Positions 46,181 through 54,892 are shown, counted from the stretch's first letter. The stretch: 64,000 bases of DNA from Lutimaribacter pacificus (GCF_900142185.1 NZ_FQZZ01000002.1:186001-250000); one strand, 5' to 3'. Program-made: numbers and translations. Notes: generated by a model from the letters alone, not told the origin.

Positions 46181-46786
46181 TCAAATATCCAGGAACACCG
46201 TTTCGCCTTCCCCCTGAAGGCGGATGTCGAATCGGTATTTTCCTTCGTCGGTCTTTTTGGCGATCAGCGTGTTCACGCGCGGGCGCTGTTCGATCCGATT
46301 GAGCAGCGGATCGTCGTCGTTCTTCTCGTCCTCGAAGTAGATGCGGGTATTGAGGCCGATATTGATGCCGCGCGCAACCACCCAGAGCGAGATATGCGGC
46401 GCGCTTTCCACGCCGCCCCGGCCTTTGTAGCTGCCGGGCTTGACGGTGCGCAGTGTGAACTCGCCCGTTTCGGCGTCGGCCGCAAAGCGGCAATGCCCGG
46501 CAAAGCTCGGGTCGGCGCCGTCCTGGCCGGGAAAGATGCCCTTGGCATCGCATTGCCAGCTTTCGATCAGCGCGTCGCGCATCGCCCAGCCGGTACCGTC
46601 GAAGACCGAGCCGACGATCTCGATGATCTCGCCCCTGGCCTTGCTTTCGTCGATGAAGGGCGTTGTGCCGATTTCCTCGTCGTAATAGCCGCCGTTCCCC
46701 GCGTAGGTCGGCATCAGGCCGATATGGACGTAGGGGCCGGCCGTCTGGGACGGGGTTTCTTGCAGGACGTCGAGTTTCTGGACCAT
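46181..46786 (-). CDS. pcaG: Protocatechuate 3,4-dioxygenase, alpha subunit
   Basis: With PcaH, PcaG forms the Fe(III) intradiol dioxygenase that opens protocatechuate between C3 and C4. The 201-residue product has ETPSQTAGPYVHIGLMP at the N-terminus, IEIVGSVFDGTGWAMRDALIESWQCD and HISLWVVARGINIGLNTRIYFEDE. It lacks the iron ligands, as expected for the alpha subunit. ATG 46786 follows a GGAGGG inside the end of pcaH; GTG 46792 is too close to it. There are two bases between the pcaH stop and this start. Confidence 0.93.
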   Translation of the reverse strand: MVQKLDVLQETPSQTAGPYVHIGLMPTYAGNGGYYDEEIGTTPFIDESKARGEIIEIVGSVFDGTGWAMRDALIESWQCDAKGIFPGQDGADPSFAGHCRFAADAETGEFTLRTVKPGSYKGRGGVESAPHISLWVVARGINIGLNTRIYFEDEKNDDDPLLNRIEQRPRVNTLIAKKTDEGKYRFDIRLQGEGETVFLDI

Positions 46787-46788
46787 GA

Positions 46789-47517
46789 TCACATACCCTC
46801 CAGCTTGTTCTCGAACATGGTCTGGCGGCGGCCGCGCAGGACGATGTCGAATTTATAGGCAAGGAAGTCGAGCGGGCGCGACTTCGAGAAATCGAGGGGC
46901 GCGACCAGGCGGTCGAGCTGGCTGCGGTCCTTGATCGTCGCCGCGATCGGGCAATGGGCGATCAGGGGGTCGCCCTCGAAATACATCTGCGTGATCAACC
47001 GCTGGCCAAAGCTGTGGCCGTAGACCGAAATGTGGATGTGCATCGGACGCCAGTCATTCGCGCGGTTTGGCCAGGGATAGGCGCCCGGACGGACGGTCAG
47101 GAATTCGTAATACCCGTTCTCGTCGGTGATGGTGCGCCCGCAGCCGCCGAAATTCGGGTCGAGCGGTGCGAAATACGTATCCTTCTTGTGGCGGTAACGC
47201 CCGCCCGCATTGGCCTGCCAGATCTCGACCAGCGTGTTCGGAACCGGACGGCCCATTTCATCCAGAACCCGCCCATGCATCAGGATGCGCTCGCCCACGG
47301 CGGGGGCAGCGCCCTTGGTCCAGTTCAGGATCAGGTTGTTGTCCAGCGCGCCGAGCGTGCCGTGACCGAAGGCCGGGCCGGTTTCTTCCGACGGTGTGCT
47401 TTCCATCGACAGAAGCGGCAGGTTGGGTGAGCGTGCGACGCTCGTCTTGTAGCCGGGATCGTAGGGATCGGGGTGGATCGCGCGGTTGCGCGGTATCAGC
47501 GGTCCAAGGTCAGTCAT
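46789..47517 (-). CDS. pcaH: Protocatechuate 3,4-dioxygenase, beta subunit
   Basis: The catalytic, iron-binding subunit (242 residues). Intradiol-dioxygenase signature: LMHGRVLDEMGRPVPNTLVEIWQANAGGRYRHKKDTY. The iron ligands of the family, two Tyr and two His, are visible as the Tyr in GRYRHKKD or DTYFAP, Tyr in PGAYPWPN and the His pair in WRPMHIHISVYG. It overlaps pcaC by four bases upstream and precedes pcaG. The product, 3-carboxy-cis,cis-muconate, feeds PcaB. Confidence 0.95.
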   Translation of the reverse strand: MTDLGPLIPRNRAIHPDPYDPGYKTSVARSPNLPLLSMESTPSEETGPAFGHGTLGALDNNLILNWTKGAAPAVGERILMHGRVLDEMGRPVPNTLVEIWQANAGGRYRHKKDTYFAPLDPNFGGCGRTITDENGYYEFLTVRPGAYPWPNRANDWRPMHIHISVYGHSFGQRLITQMYFEGDPLIAHCPIAATIKDRSQLDRLVAPLDFSKSRPLDFLAYKFDIVLRGRRQTMFENKLEGM

Positions 47518-47897
47518 TCGTTACTCTCCTCCATTTCCGCATAGGTTTGTTTCGCGAGTTTCAATGCGTGGTTCGCCTTGGGCACGCCTGCATAGATCGC
47601 CACATGCTGCAGGGCCTCGGCGACGTCGTCCTTCGATGCACCCGTGTTGGCCGTGGCCCGGATATGCATCGGTATCTCTTCGAAATTGCCCGTAGCCGCC
47701 AAAAGCGCGATGGTCAGCATGGAGCGTTCGCGCCGCGTGATACGATCTGATGCCCAGACGGTGCCCCAGGCGCTTTCGGTGATCAGGGACTGGAAGGGCA
47801 GGTCGAACTCGGTCTTGCCGGCCTCGGCGCGGTCAACATGGGCGTTTCCCAGAACCTCGCGGCGGATTTTCATCCCGCGGTCGAATGTCTCGCTCAC
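47514..47897 (-). CDS. pcaC: 4-carboxymuconolactone decarboxylase
   Basis: A 127-residue AhpD-fold decarboxylase that converts 4-carboxymuconolactone to 3-oxoadipate enol-lactone. Motifs: RREVLGNAHVDRAEAGKTEFDLPFQSLITESAWGTVWA and RRERSMLTIALLAATGNFEEIPMHIRATANTGASKDDVAEALQHVAIYAGVP. Start GTG 47897 overlaps the pcaD stop (GTGA), the usual coupled arrangement, rather than the later ATG. Length matches stand-alone PcaC, so it is not the PcaL fusion. Confidence 0.93.
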   Translation of the reverse strand: MSETFDRGMKIRREVLGNAHVDRAEAGKTEFDLPFQSLITESAWGTVWASDRITRRERSMLTIALLAATGNFEEIPMHIRATANTGASKDDVAEALQHVAIYAGVPKANHALKLAKQTYAEMEESNE

Positions 47898-48676
47898 TGG
47901 CTGATCCTTTCCACAAAACTGACAAGAGCGGCGGTAAACGCCTCGGGCGCTTCGATGGCCGGCAGGTGGCCCGTTTCCTCGAACATCACCAGATCGGCGC
48001 GGGGAAGGGCTCCGGCCAGTGCCTGAACCACCTCGGGCGGGGTCGCCTGATCGTGCTGACCGCCGATCACCAGCGCGGGTTGCGTGATCTCGCCCAGCCG
48101 GGTGGAGATGTCCGTTCCGGCGATGGCGGCGCAGGTGGCGATATAGCCCTCGGTATCCGCCCGCGCGAGAAGCGTGCGCCACAGCCGGGCCTCGGGCCGG
48201 GCCAGCATCGCCGGGCCGAACCAGCGCGGCAGGATGCCGTCGGCCATTGCGCCCATGCCGTTAAGGCGCACCCCGTCGATGCGGCTGTGCCAGCCATCGG
48301 CGGGGCCCAGCATCGGTGCCGTGTTCGACAACACAAGGCCGGTGACACGTTCGGGTGCCATCAGCGCGATATGCTGGGCGATCAGCCCGCCGATCGAACA
48401 GCCGACGATCACCGCCCGCTCCACCCCCGCGTGATCCATCGCGGCAAGGACATCGCCCGCCAGATCGGGAATCCCGTATCCTTGCGGGGCGGTCTCGGAA
48501 ACACCGTGCCCGCGCTTGTCCATGCGCAGGCTCGACCACCCTTCGGGCAGGCGCGGGATGACCGCGTCCCACATCCGAAGATCGGTGCCCAGCGAATTGA
48601 TAAAGACAAGCTGCGTACCGCCGCTGTTCCGGCGGTCGATATGCATCATGCCCCAATCACGTTGCAGTACTTGCAT
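47894..48676 (-). CDS. pcaD: 3-oxoadipate enol-lactonase
   Basis: An alpha/beta hydrolase of 260 residues that hydrolyses 3-oxoadipate enol-lactone to 3-oxoadipate. Visible: LVFINSLGTDLRMWD (oxyanion region), MDKRGHGVSETAPQGYGI, nucleophile elbow VIVGCSIGGLIAQHIAL (Ser in GCSIGG, an uncommon Cys at the x position, seen in PcaD relatives), VIGGQHDQATPP (acid) and FEETGHLPAIEAPEAF (His). First gene of pcaDCHGB. ATG 48676 follows GAGGAGA. It is divergent from pcaQ. Confidence 0.93.
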   Translation of the reverse strand: MQVLQRDWGMMHIDRRNSGGTQLVFINSLGTDLRMWDAVIPRLPEGWSSLRMDKRGHGVSETAPQGYGIPDLAGDVLAAMDHAGVERAVIVGCSIGGLIAQHIALMAPERVTGLVLSNTAPMLGPADGWHSRIDGVRLNGMGAMADGILPRWFGPAMLARPEARLWRTLLARADTEGYIATCAAIAGTDISTRLGEITQPALVIGGQHDQATPPEVVQALAGALPRADLVMFEETGHLPAIEAPEAFTAALVSFVERISQ

Positions 48677-48753
48677 GAAAAATCTCCTCGCGGCGAATGT
48701 CCCATAATTTTTCGCTTTTTAAAAATACAATATTTTGCAATAGATATAACCAA

Positions 48754-49668
48754 ATGAGCATACCCCATGGCATGAAGCTGCGCCATCTCGAGGCGTTCCT
48801 GGCCGTCGCGCAGAATGGCACGATCTCGGCCGCCGCGCGGGCGCGCAACGTTTCGCAGCCGGCCTTGTCCAAGACCATCGGCGAACTTGAGGGCCTTCTG
48901 GGGGCCACCCTGTTCGAGCGTACCGGGCGGCGTGCGATCCTTACCCCCGCCGGCGAGAGCTTTCGCGCACATGCGCTGGACGCCCTGCAAAGCCTTGAGG
49001 CAGGGGTGCGTGACCTGTCGGGCCAAAGCACGGTCGGGCTGGTCAAGGTCGGGGTTCTGCCCACCGTGGCGGGCGGGTTTTTCCCCGCGGTTGCCCTTGA
49101 GTTTTCGCAAACGCGGCAGGATGCCCGCGTCGGGGTGATCACCGGACCCAACCGTTATCTTCTGAACAGGCTGCGGTCAGGCGGGATCGACCTGATGGTG
49201 GGCCGGATGCCATCGGCGAAAGACATGGTGGGCCTGGCCTTTGAGCATCTTTACGACGAGCCGGTGCTGCTGGTGGCGCGGGCAGGCCATCCCGCCCTTG
49301 CGATGCCCGCCTCGCAGGCGCTGACCTCTTACCCGCTGATCGTGCCGAACCCCGGCGCGATCATCCGTCAGAACGTGGATCAGTACCTTGCCGCGCAGGG
49401 GCTGAGCGGCCTTGTCCCCGTGTTCGAGACCGTGGCGCTGCCGGTTGCGCTGTCATTGCTGGAACGCTCTGACATGCTGTGGTTCATATCGCGCGGCGTG
49501 GTCGAACGCGAATTGCAGCGCGGCACACTGGCCGCGCTGGACATGAAATCGGATTACATGGCCGGTGCCGTGGGCATTACCCGGAAATTCAGCTTTAACG
49601 AAAACAGCCCCGCCGATCTGTTGGCGAGGCTGCTGCATCGGCAGGCCGGGAAGGTGACTGCCCGCTAG
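48754..49668 (+). CDS. pcaQ: LysR-type regulator of the protocatechuate operon
   Basis: A 304-residue LysR protein divergent from pcaDCHGB with 77 bp between starts, the arrangement in which PcaQ activates this operon in Agrobacterium and Sinorhizobium. N-terminal HTH: MKLRHLEAFLAVAQNGTISAAARARNVSQPALSKTIGELEGLLGATLFERTGRR; the effector domain follows (VKVGVLPTVAGGF, LVARAGHPALAMP). The known PcaQ coactivator is 3-carboxy-cis,cis-muconate. An ATAACC half-site (48745-48750) in the 77-bp gap matches part of the reported PcaQ box. ATG 48754 or 48772 are both possible; no clear SD. Confidence 0.88.
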   Translation: MSIPHGMKLRHLEAFLAVAQNGTISAAARARNVSQPALSKTIGELEGLLGATLFERTGRRAILTPAGESFRAHALDALQSLEAGVRDLSGQSTVGLVKVGVLPTVAGGFFPAVALEFSQTRQDARVGVITGPNRYLLNRLRSGGIDLMVGRMPSAKDMVGLAFEHLYDEPVLLVARAGHPALAMPASQALTSYPLIVPNPGAIIRQNVDQYLAAQGLSGLVPVFETVALPVALSLLERSDMLWFISRGVVERELQRGTLAALDMKSDYMAGAVGITRKFSFNENSPADLLARLLHRQAGKVTAR

Positions 49669-49674
49669 GCGCGG

Positions 49675-50874
49675 CTACACCGCCTCAAGAGCGATGGCGA
49701 TGCCCTGTCCGACCCCGATACACATGGTCGACAGGGATCTTTCACCGGGCTTCAGGTCAAGCATCGCCGTGCCGGTGATGCGCGCGCCCGACATCCCGAG
49801 AGGATGGCCAAGCGCGATGGCGCCGCCATTCGGGTTCACGCGGGCATCGTCATCGGCGATCCCGAGATCGCGCAGCGTGGCCAGCCCCTGCGAGGCAAAA
49901 GCCTCGTTCAGTTCGATCACCGCAAAGTCCTCTTGCCGGAGGTTCAGCCGCTCCATCAGCTTTTTCGAGGCCGGCGCCGGGCCAAAGCCCATGATGCGCG
50001 GTGCGACACCTGCGGTCGCGCCGCCCAGAATCCGGGCAATGGGTTTGAGGCCATGCTTTTCGGCGGCTTCCTTCGTGGCGATGATCAGCGCTGCCGCGCC
50101 GTCATTCACGCCCGAGGCGTTGCCCGCCGTGACGGTGCCATCGGCCTTCACGAAAGTCTTGAGCTTTTGCAGCGCCTCAAGCGTGGTCGAGGGGCGCGGG
50201 TGCTCGTCCTCGGACACCACGATCGGGTCGCCTTTCCTTTGCGGGAGGATCACCGGGGTAATCTCGCGCGCGAGGCGGCCGTTTTCCATGGCCACGCCCG
50301 CCTTCTGCTGAGAGCGCAGGGCAAAGAGGTCCTGATCTTCGCGCAGGATGTCGAAATCTTCGGCGACGTTCTCGGCGGTCTCCGGCATACTGTCGACGCC
50401 GTACTGCGCCTTCATCAGCTTGTTGACGAAACGCCAGCCGATCGTCGTGTCGTAGACGGCGTTGCTGCGTGCAAAGGCCGTTTCGGCCTTGGGCATCACG
50501 AAGGGCGCGCGCGACATCGATTCGACGCCGCCGGCGACGATCAGTTCGGCCTCGCCCGCTTTGATTGCGCGGGCCGCGGTGATGATTGCATCCATGCCCG
50601 AACCGCAAAGCCGGTTCATCGTCGTTCCCGGCACGGTTTCGGGATAGCCCGCCAGCAAAAGACACATGCGCGCCACGTTGCGGTTGTCTTCACCTGCCTG
50701 GTTCGCACAGCCAAAGATCACCTCGTCAATGGCTGCAAGGTCCATGCCGGGGTTGCGTTCCGCCAGTGCCTTGAGAGGGATCGCGCCCAGATCATCGGTT
50801 CGCACCGAGGCCAGTCCGCCGCCGTAGCGCCCGATCGGTGTGCGGATGTAGTCACAAATGTAAGCTTCGGTCAT
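49675..50874 (-). CDS. pcaF: 3-oxoadipyl-CoA thiolase
   Basis: The last enzyme of the pathway, cleaving 3-oxoadipyl-CoA with CoA to succinyl-CoA and acetyl-CoA. The 399-residue product has a TMNRLCGSGMDAI active-site Cys (about residue 90), GGVESMSRAPFVM, GGAIALGHPLGMSGARITGTA (His) and STMCIGVGQGIAIALEAV (second Cys). Its N-terminus starts AYICDYIRTPIGRYGGGLAS, as in PcaF. It overlaps pcaJ by one base (TGATG) and is the last gene of pcaIJF. It converges on pcaQ with a 6-bp gap. Confidence 0.94.
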   Translation of the reverse strand: MTEAYICDYIRTPIGRYGGGLASVRTDDLGAIPLKALAERNPGMDLAAIDEVIFGCANQAGEDNRNVARMCLLLAGYPETVPGTTMNRLCGSGMDAIITAARAIKAGEAELIVAGGVESMSRAPFVMPKAETAFARSNAVYDTTIGWRFVNKLMKAQYGVDSMPETAENVAEDFDILREDQDLFALRSQQKAGVAMENGRLAREITPVILPQRKGDPIVVSEDEHPRPSTTLEALQKLKTFVKADGTVTAGNASGVNDGAAALIIATKEAAEKHGLKPIARILGGATAGVAPRIMGFGPAPASKKLMERLNLRQEDFAVIELNEAFASQGLATLRDLGIADDDARVNPNGGAIALGHPLGMSGARITGTAMLDLKPGERSLSTMCIGVGQGIAIALEAV

Positions 50875-51566
50875 CAGATATCCTCCAGAACGACAAGATC
50901 GCCAACTTCGCCCTCGGTGTGAAGTGTAGCGCCAGTAACGGCCTGCAAAGCGGCCATCGAGATGCCGGGCAGTTTTTCACGCAGCACGAACCGCCCGTCC
51001 GCGATGTCTATCACCGCAAGCGAGGTGTAGACACGGGTCACACAGCCCACGCCGGTCAACGGGAAGGTGCAGGTTTCCACCAGCTTCGGCCCGCCGTCCT
51101 TCGTCACGTGATCGGTGACGACCGCCACACGCTTCGCACCATGGACCAGGTCCATCGCGCCGCCGACCGCGGGAACGCCCTTGGACCCGACCCGCCAGTT
51201 GGCAAGGTCACCGTTCTGCGCAACCTGGTAGGCGCCCAGAACCGCAAGGTCGAGATGCCCGCCGCGCACCATGGAAAAGCTGTCGGCATGGTGAAAGAAC
51301 GAGGCGCCGGGGTTCAGCGTGATCGCCTTTTTCCCGGCATTGATGAGATCCCAGTCCTCCTCGCCCGGCGCGGGCGCCTTACCGAAGCCAAGCACGCCGT
51401 TCTCGGTGTGATAGGTGACTTCGCGGCCTTCTGGCTGGAACTTGGCGATCATCTCGGGAAAGCCGATACCGAGGTTCACATAGGAACCGTCCTCGAGATC
51501 CTGCGCGGCACGCCAGGCGATCTGGGCGTTCGTCAGCTTGTCTTCCATCAGATTGAAACCGGACAT
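50874..51566 (-). CDS. pcaJ: 3-oxoadipate:succinyl-CoA transferase, beta subunit
   Basis: The 230-residue family I CoA-transferase B subunit, which transfers CoA from succinyl-CoA to 3-oxoadipate. Evidence: WRAAQDLEDGSYVNLGIGFPEMIA, the active-site Glu in YHTENGVLGFG (about residue 50), and GGHLDLAVLGAYQVAQNGDLANW. It sits between pcaI (one-base overlap) and pcaF (one-base overlap), so all three are translationally coupled. Confidence 0.93.
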   Translation of the reverse strand: MSGFNLMEDKLTNAQIAWRAAQDLEDGSYVNLGIGFPEMIAKFQPEGREVTYHTENGVLGFGKAPAPGEEDWDLINAGKKAITLNPGASFFHHADSFSMVRGGHLDLAVLGAYQVAQNGDLANWRVGSKGVPAVGGAMDLVHGAKRVAVVTDHVTKDGGPKLVETCTFPLTGVGCVTRVYTSLAVIDIADGRFVLREKLPGISMAALQAVTGATLHTEGEVGDLVVLEDI

Positions 51567-52285
51567 CAGTAGATCACTCCCTTGCGCACGAGGACTTCTT
51601 CCTGTTCTGGGGCGGGCACCTCGACGACCATATCGACGAAAATGCCGGGGGTAACGACATGTTCGGGGTCGATCGTGCCGGGTTCGCCCAGTTCCGCGAC
51701 CTGTGCGATGGTCGTGTCGGCGGCCATGGCCATGAGCGGGTTGAAGTTGCGCCCGGCCAGGCGGTAGGTCAGGTTGCCCGCGTGGTCGCCCTTCTGCCCC
51801 TTGATCAGCGCAAAATCGGCCTTGAGCCAGCGTTCACGCACATACATCTTGCCGTCGAATTCCTCGGTCGGTTTGCCTTCGGCCAGTTCTGTGCCGAAAC
51901 TTGTGGGCGTGTAAAAGGCCGGGATGCCCGCACCGGCGGCGCGGATGCGCTCGGCCAGCGTGCCCTGCGGCACCAGTTCCAGCTCGATTTCGCCGGCAAG
52001 GTATTTCTCGTTGAACGCCTCGGCATTCGACGACCGGGGGAACGAGCAGATGATCTTGCGGACCATGCCTGCCCTGATCATCGCGGCGATCCCGATGCCG
52101 CCGTTGCCTGCGTTGTTGTTGATGATCGTGATGGCCTTTGGGCTGCCGGTTGCGCGAAAGCGGTCGATCAGCGCGTGGATCAGCTCGACCGGTGCGCCCG
52201 AGCCGCCGAAGCCGCCGATCATGATTTGCGCGCCGTCGGGAATCGCGGCGACCGCGTCAGCCACTGAAGACGAGACTTTGTTCAT
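51566..52285 (-). CDS. pcaI: 3-oxoadipate:succinyl-CoA transferase, alpha subunit
   Basis: The 239-residue A subunit of the CoA transferase. It has the glycine-rich CoA-binding MIGGFGGSGAPVELIHALID and TIINNNAGNGGIGIAAMIRAG, and a following ELVPQGTLAERIRAAGAGIPAFYTPTSFGT. ATG 52285 has a strong GGAGGA ribosome binding site; the frame upstream to 52483 crosses the promoter region and the antisense of pcaR and is not coding. It is the first gene of pcaIJF and divergent from pcaR, with shared operators. Confidence 0.94.
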   Translation of the reverse strand: MNKVSSSVADAVAAIPDGAQIMIGGFGGSGAPVELIHALIDRFRATGSPKAITIINNNAGNGGIGIAAMIRAGMVRKIICSFPRSSNAEAFNEKYLAGEIELELVPQGTLAERIRAAGAGIPAFYTPTSFGTELAEGKPTEEFDGKMYVRERWLKADFALIKGQKGDHAGNLTYRLAGRNFNPLMAMAADTTIAQVAELGEPGTIDPEHVVTPGIFVDMVVEVPAPEQEEVLVRKGVIY

Positions 52286-52346
52286 GGTGGTCCTCCGTTG
52301 ATTGCCACCGGGATAACGCCACCGTCCGATCGGCGGCGAGTCCGAA

Positions 52347-52399
52347 TGTTCACATGTTGATTTTTGTTCAATCTGGGCACATTTCTGTTCGCATGTTGA
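52347..52399. promoter_or_regulatory. PcaR/IclR operator candidate: 14-bp direct repeat
   Basis: TGTTCACATGTTGA (52347-52360) and TGTTCGCATGTTGA (52386-52399) differ at one base and lie 39 bp apart. A further TGTTCA occurs in between (about 52365). The second copy overlaps the pcaR start codon at 52393. The layout fits binding of an IclR dimer or tetramer that controls both pcaIJF and pcaR. Confidence 0.6.
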
Positions 52400-53151
52400 A
52401 CAAACCGACCGATTATGTTGCCTCACTGGCAAAGGGCCTGCGGGTGATCGAGGCATTCGGGCCTCAATCGCCCAGCTTGTCAATCGCCGGGGCCGCGGCT
52501 GCCAGCGGGCTTGACCGCGCCACCGCCCGGCGCGTGCTGCTGACGTTGCACCGCGAGGGATATGCCGACTACGACGGCAAGTTCTTTACGCTGACCCCGC
52601 GCGTGTTGCGGCTGGGGGTTGCCGCGTTGGCGTCGCTGCCGTTGTCGCAGATCGTTCAGCCCTGGCTCGATCAGTTGTCCGAGCAGCTTTTGCAAAGCTG
52701 CTCGGTCGCGCTGCTGGACGAGGGCGATATCGTCTATATCGCGCGCGCGGCGCAAAAGCGGGTGATGTCGATGGGGCTGATGCCGGGATCGCGGCTGCCC
52801 GCCCATTGTACGGCGATGGGGCGTGTCCTGTTGGCGGCGTTGCCTTTCGACAGGGCCCGCACCCTTGTCGAGGCATCCGATCTTGCGCCGCGCACCCGGC
52901 ATTCGGTTTCGGACCTGGACGAGATCCTGAGGCGGATCGAGCAGGCGCGCGAACAGGGTTATGCGCTGGTCGACCAAGAGGTCGAACTGGGGCTGAGATC
53001 GCTTGCCGTGCCGATCCTGGATCGGACGCGGACAGTCGTGGCGGCGTTGAATGTCGGTGTCGCCGTGACGGAGGAGCCGGCCGATGCCATCCTGCAAACC
53101 TACCTGCCGCAACTGTTGAAGGTGCAATCCGCCCTGATGCGCGCACTGTAG
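52393..53151 (+). CDS. pcaR: IclR-family regulator of pcaIJF
   Basis: A 252-residue IclR protein: N-terminal winged helix (DYVASLAKGLRVIEAFGPQSPSLSIAGAAAASGLDRATARRVLLTLHREGYAD) and the ligand-binding domain (LLDEGDIVYIARAAQKRVMSMGLMPGSRLPAHCTAMGRVLLAAL, GYALVDQEVELGLRSLAVPI). The sequence matches the PcaR/PcaU/PobR subgroup, whose members sense aromatic acids or 3-oxoadipate. Placement divergent from pcaIJF supports PcaR. The start at ATG 52393 is based on the family N-terminus. Confidence 0.88.
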   Translation: MLNKPTDYVASLAKGLRVIEAFGPQSPSLSIAGAAAASGLDRATARRVLLTLHREGYADYDGKFFTLTPRVLRLGVAALASLPLSQIVQPWLDQLSEQLLQSCSVALLDEGDIVYIARAAQKRVMSMGLMPGSRLPAHCTAMGRVLLAALPFDRARTLVEASDLAPRTRHSVSDLDEILRRIEQAREQGYALVDQEVELGLRSLAVPILDRTRTVVAALNVGVAVTEEPADAILQTYLPQLLKVQSALMRAL

Positions 53152-53221
53152 GTGCCGGCTGGCAGGGTTGTCCCCGGTATCGGCGGTTCCCGCCCCCGGC
53201 CCTGGGCAGTAACGAGCTTTC

Positions 53222-53249
53222 TTGACAATTATTAGAGGTCTAAGATACT
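53222..53249 (+). promoter_or_regulatory. Promoter with MarR-type operator for the aldehyde dehydrogenase gene
   Basis: A -35 TTGACA (53222-53227) and -10 GATACT (53244-53249) have a 16-bp spacer. The palindrome TTAGAGGTCTAA (53232-53243) fills the spacer, so a bound repressor would block polymerase. It is a variant (central GG) of the TTAGATAKCTAA motif found further right. Confidence 0.65.
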
Positions 53250-53276
53250 CCGACCTGAAATACGGGAGGGATGATT

Positions 53277-54758
53277 TTGACGGACACGCTGAGTTTCGAT
53301 GCCAAGCAGGTGATGCCGGGGCACGCTGACCTCTACTATGGCGGCGGCTGGCACGCGCCGGTAAGCGGCACATATGACGACACGATGAACCCGGCCATTG
53401 GCCAGCCGCTCGGGGCGGTGGCCACGGCGGGCAAGGCCGATGTGGACGCAGCGGTCGCTGCTGCGTGGCAGGGGTTTCTCGAGTGGCGCGATGTGGCGCC
53501 GCTGGAACGTGCCCGCATCCTCAAGGAGATCGCGGCACTTTTGCGCAAGCATGGCGACGAGCTGGCGATGATCGACGCGGCGAATTGCGGCAACCCCTAT
53601 ACCGAGATGCGTGGCGATGCGGCGATTGCCGCCGCGCAGATGGAGTTCTTTGCCGGTCTCGTGACCGAGATGAAGGGTGACACGATCCCGATGGGCCCGG
53701 ATCGCGTGAACATGACACTGCGCCAGCCGCTTGGCGTGGTGGCCCGTATCCTTGCGTTCAACCACCCGTTCATGTTCTGCGGCGGCAAGATGGCCGCACC
53801 GCTTGCGGCGGGCAATGCGGTTATTATCAAGCCGCCGGTGCAAGCCCCGCTTTCGGCTCTGCGCCTGGCCGAACTCGTCGATGGCCTGATGCCGAAAGGC
53901 ACGTTCAGTGTGCTGCCCGGTGGCACCGAGGCCGGTGCGGCCCTGGCAGAACACCCGGATGTGGCCAAGGTCACGCTGATCGGGTCCGTGCCTGCGGGCC
54001 GTGCGGTGATGCGTAGCGCCAGCGCGACGGTCAAGCCCGTCCTTCTGGAGCTTGGCGGCAAGAACGCCCTGATCGCCTATCCCGACAGCAACCCCGAAAA
54101 AATCGCCGACGCGATCGTGGCGGGCATGAATTTCGGCTGGTGCGGGCAGTCCTGCGGATCGACCAGCCGGGCCTTCCTGCATGAGGATATCCATGACGAG
54201 GTGCTGTCCTACCTGTCCGACAAGATCGCGCGGTACAAGCCGGGTATCCCGACCGATCCAGAAACCACGATGGGCGCGATCGTCAGCCGGGATCAGTTCA
54301 ACCGGGTGATGGAATATATCGACTCCGCCAAGAGCGAGGGCGCGCGCGCCGTTACCGGCGGATACGCCGTCACCGACGGTCCGCTGGCAGATGGCTGTTT
54401 CATCGCACCGACGATCTTTGCCGATGTGACCCCCGGGATGCGGATCGCGCGCGAGGAAATCTTTGGGCCGGTTCTGGCGGTCCGCAAATGGGGCGACGAG
54501 GACGAGATGCTGCGCGAGGTCAATTCCCTTGAGCTCGGTCTGACCTGCGCCATCTGGACGCGCGATCTGGTCACAGCGCACCGCACCGCGGCGCGGGTCG
54601 AGGCGGGGTTCGTCTGGGTCAACGAGGTCGGACGCCATTTCCTGGGGGCACCGTTCGGCGGGGTCAAGCAATCCGGGATCGGCCGTGAGGAAGGTATCGG
54701 CGAGCTGATTTCCTTTACCCACGAAAAGAACGTTCACATCAATCTGTCCGGGCAATAA
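53277..54758 (+). CDS. Aldehyde dehydrogenase (benzaldehyde/betaine-aldehyde dehydrogenase-like)
   Basis: An ALDH of about 493 residues that oxidises an aldehyde to an acid with NAD(P)+. Motifs: VVARILAFNHPFMF, catalytic Glu in KPVLLELGGKNALI and nucleophilic Cys in FGWCGQSCGSTSRAF (about residue 289-291), then EEIFGPVLAV and GAPFGGVKQSGIGREEG. The start needs care: GGGAGGG (53264-53270) directly abuts ATG 53271, so the TTG at 53277, six bases further, is the likelier start. Context suggests an aryl aldehyde substrate produced by the ThDP decarboxylase downstream; chemically a guess. Confidence 0.85.
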   Translation: MTDTLSFDAKQVMPGHADLYYGGGWHAPVSGTYDDTMNPAIGQPLGAVATAGKADVDAAVAAAWQGFLEWRDVAPLERARILKEIAALLRKHGDELAMIDAANCGNPYTEMRGDAAIAAAQMEFFAGLVTEMKGDTIPMGPDRVNMTLRQPLGVVARILAFNHPFMFCGGKMAAPLAAGNAVIIKPPVQAPLSALRLAELVDGLMPKGTFSVLPGGTEAGAALAEHPDVAKVTLIGSVPAGRAVMRSASATVKPVLLELGGKNALIAYPDSNPEKIADAIVAGMNFGWCGQSCGSTSRAFLHEDIHDEVLSYLSDKIARYKPGIPTDPETTMGAIVSRDQFNRVMEYIDSAKSEGARAVTGGYAVTDGPLADGCFIAPTIFADVTPGMRIAREEIFGPVLAVRKWGDEDEMLREVNSLELGLTCAIWTRDLVTAHRTAARVEAGFVWVNEVGRHFLGAPFGGVKQSGIGREEGIGELISFTHEKNVHINLSGQ

Positions 54759-54826
54759 GCGGCACCAATCTTTCGGGTCGCATCGGACCGTCGCCCGAAT
54801 GGGTGGGGTGCTGGTTTGCGAACGTG

Positions 54827-54856
54827 CCGATCCACCGGGCGGAAACGGTGGATCGG
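54827..54856 (+). terminator. Hairpin after the aldehyde dehydrogenase gene
   Basis: CCGATCCACCG and CGGTGGATCGG form a perfect 11-bp stem with an 8-base loop, followed eight bases later by a short TTTT. It probably ends most transcription from the dehydrogenase promoter. Confidence 0.6.
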
Positions 54857-54892
54857 GCACCGGAGTTTTGCGGCAAGGCACCGTGATGTCAT

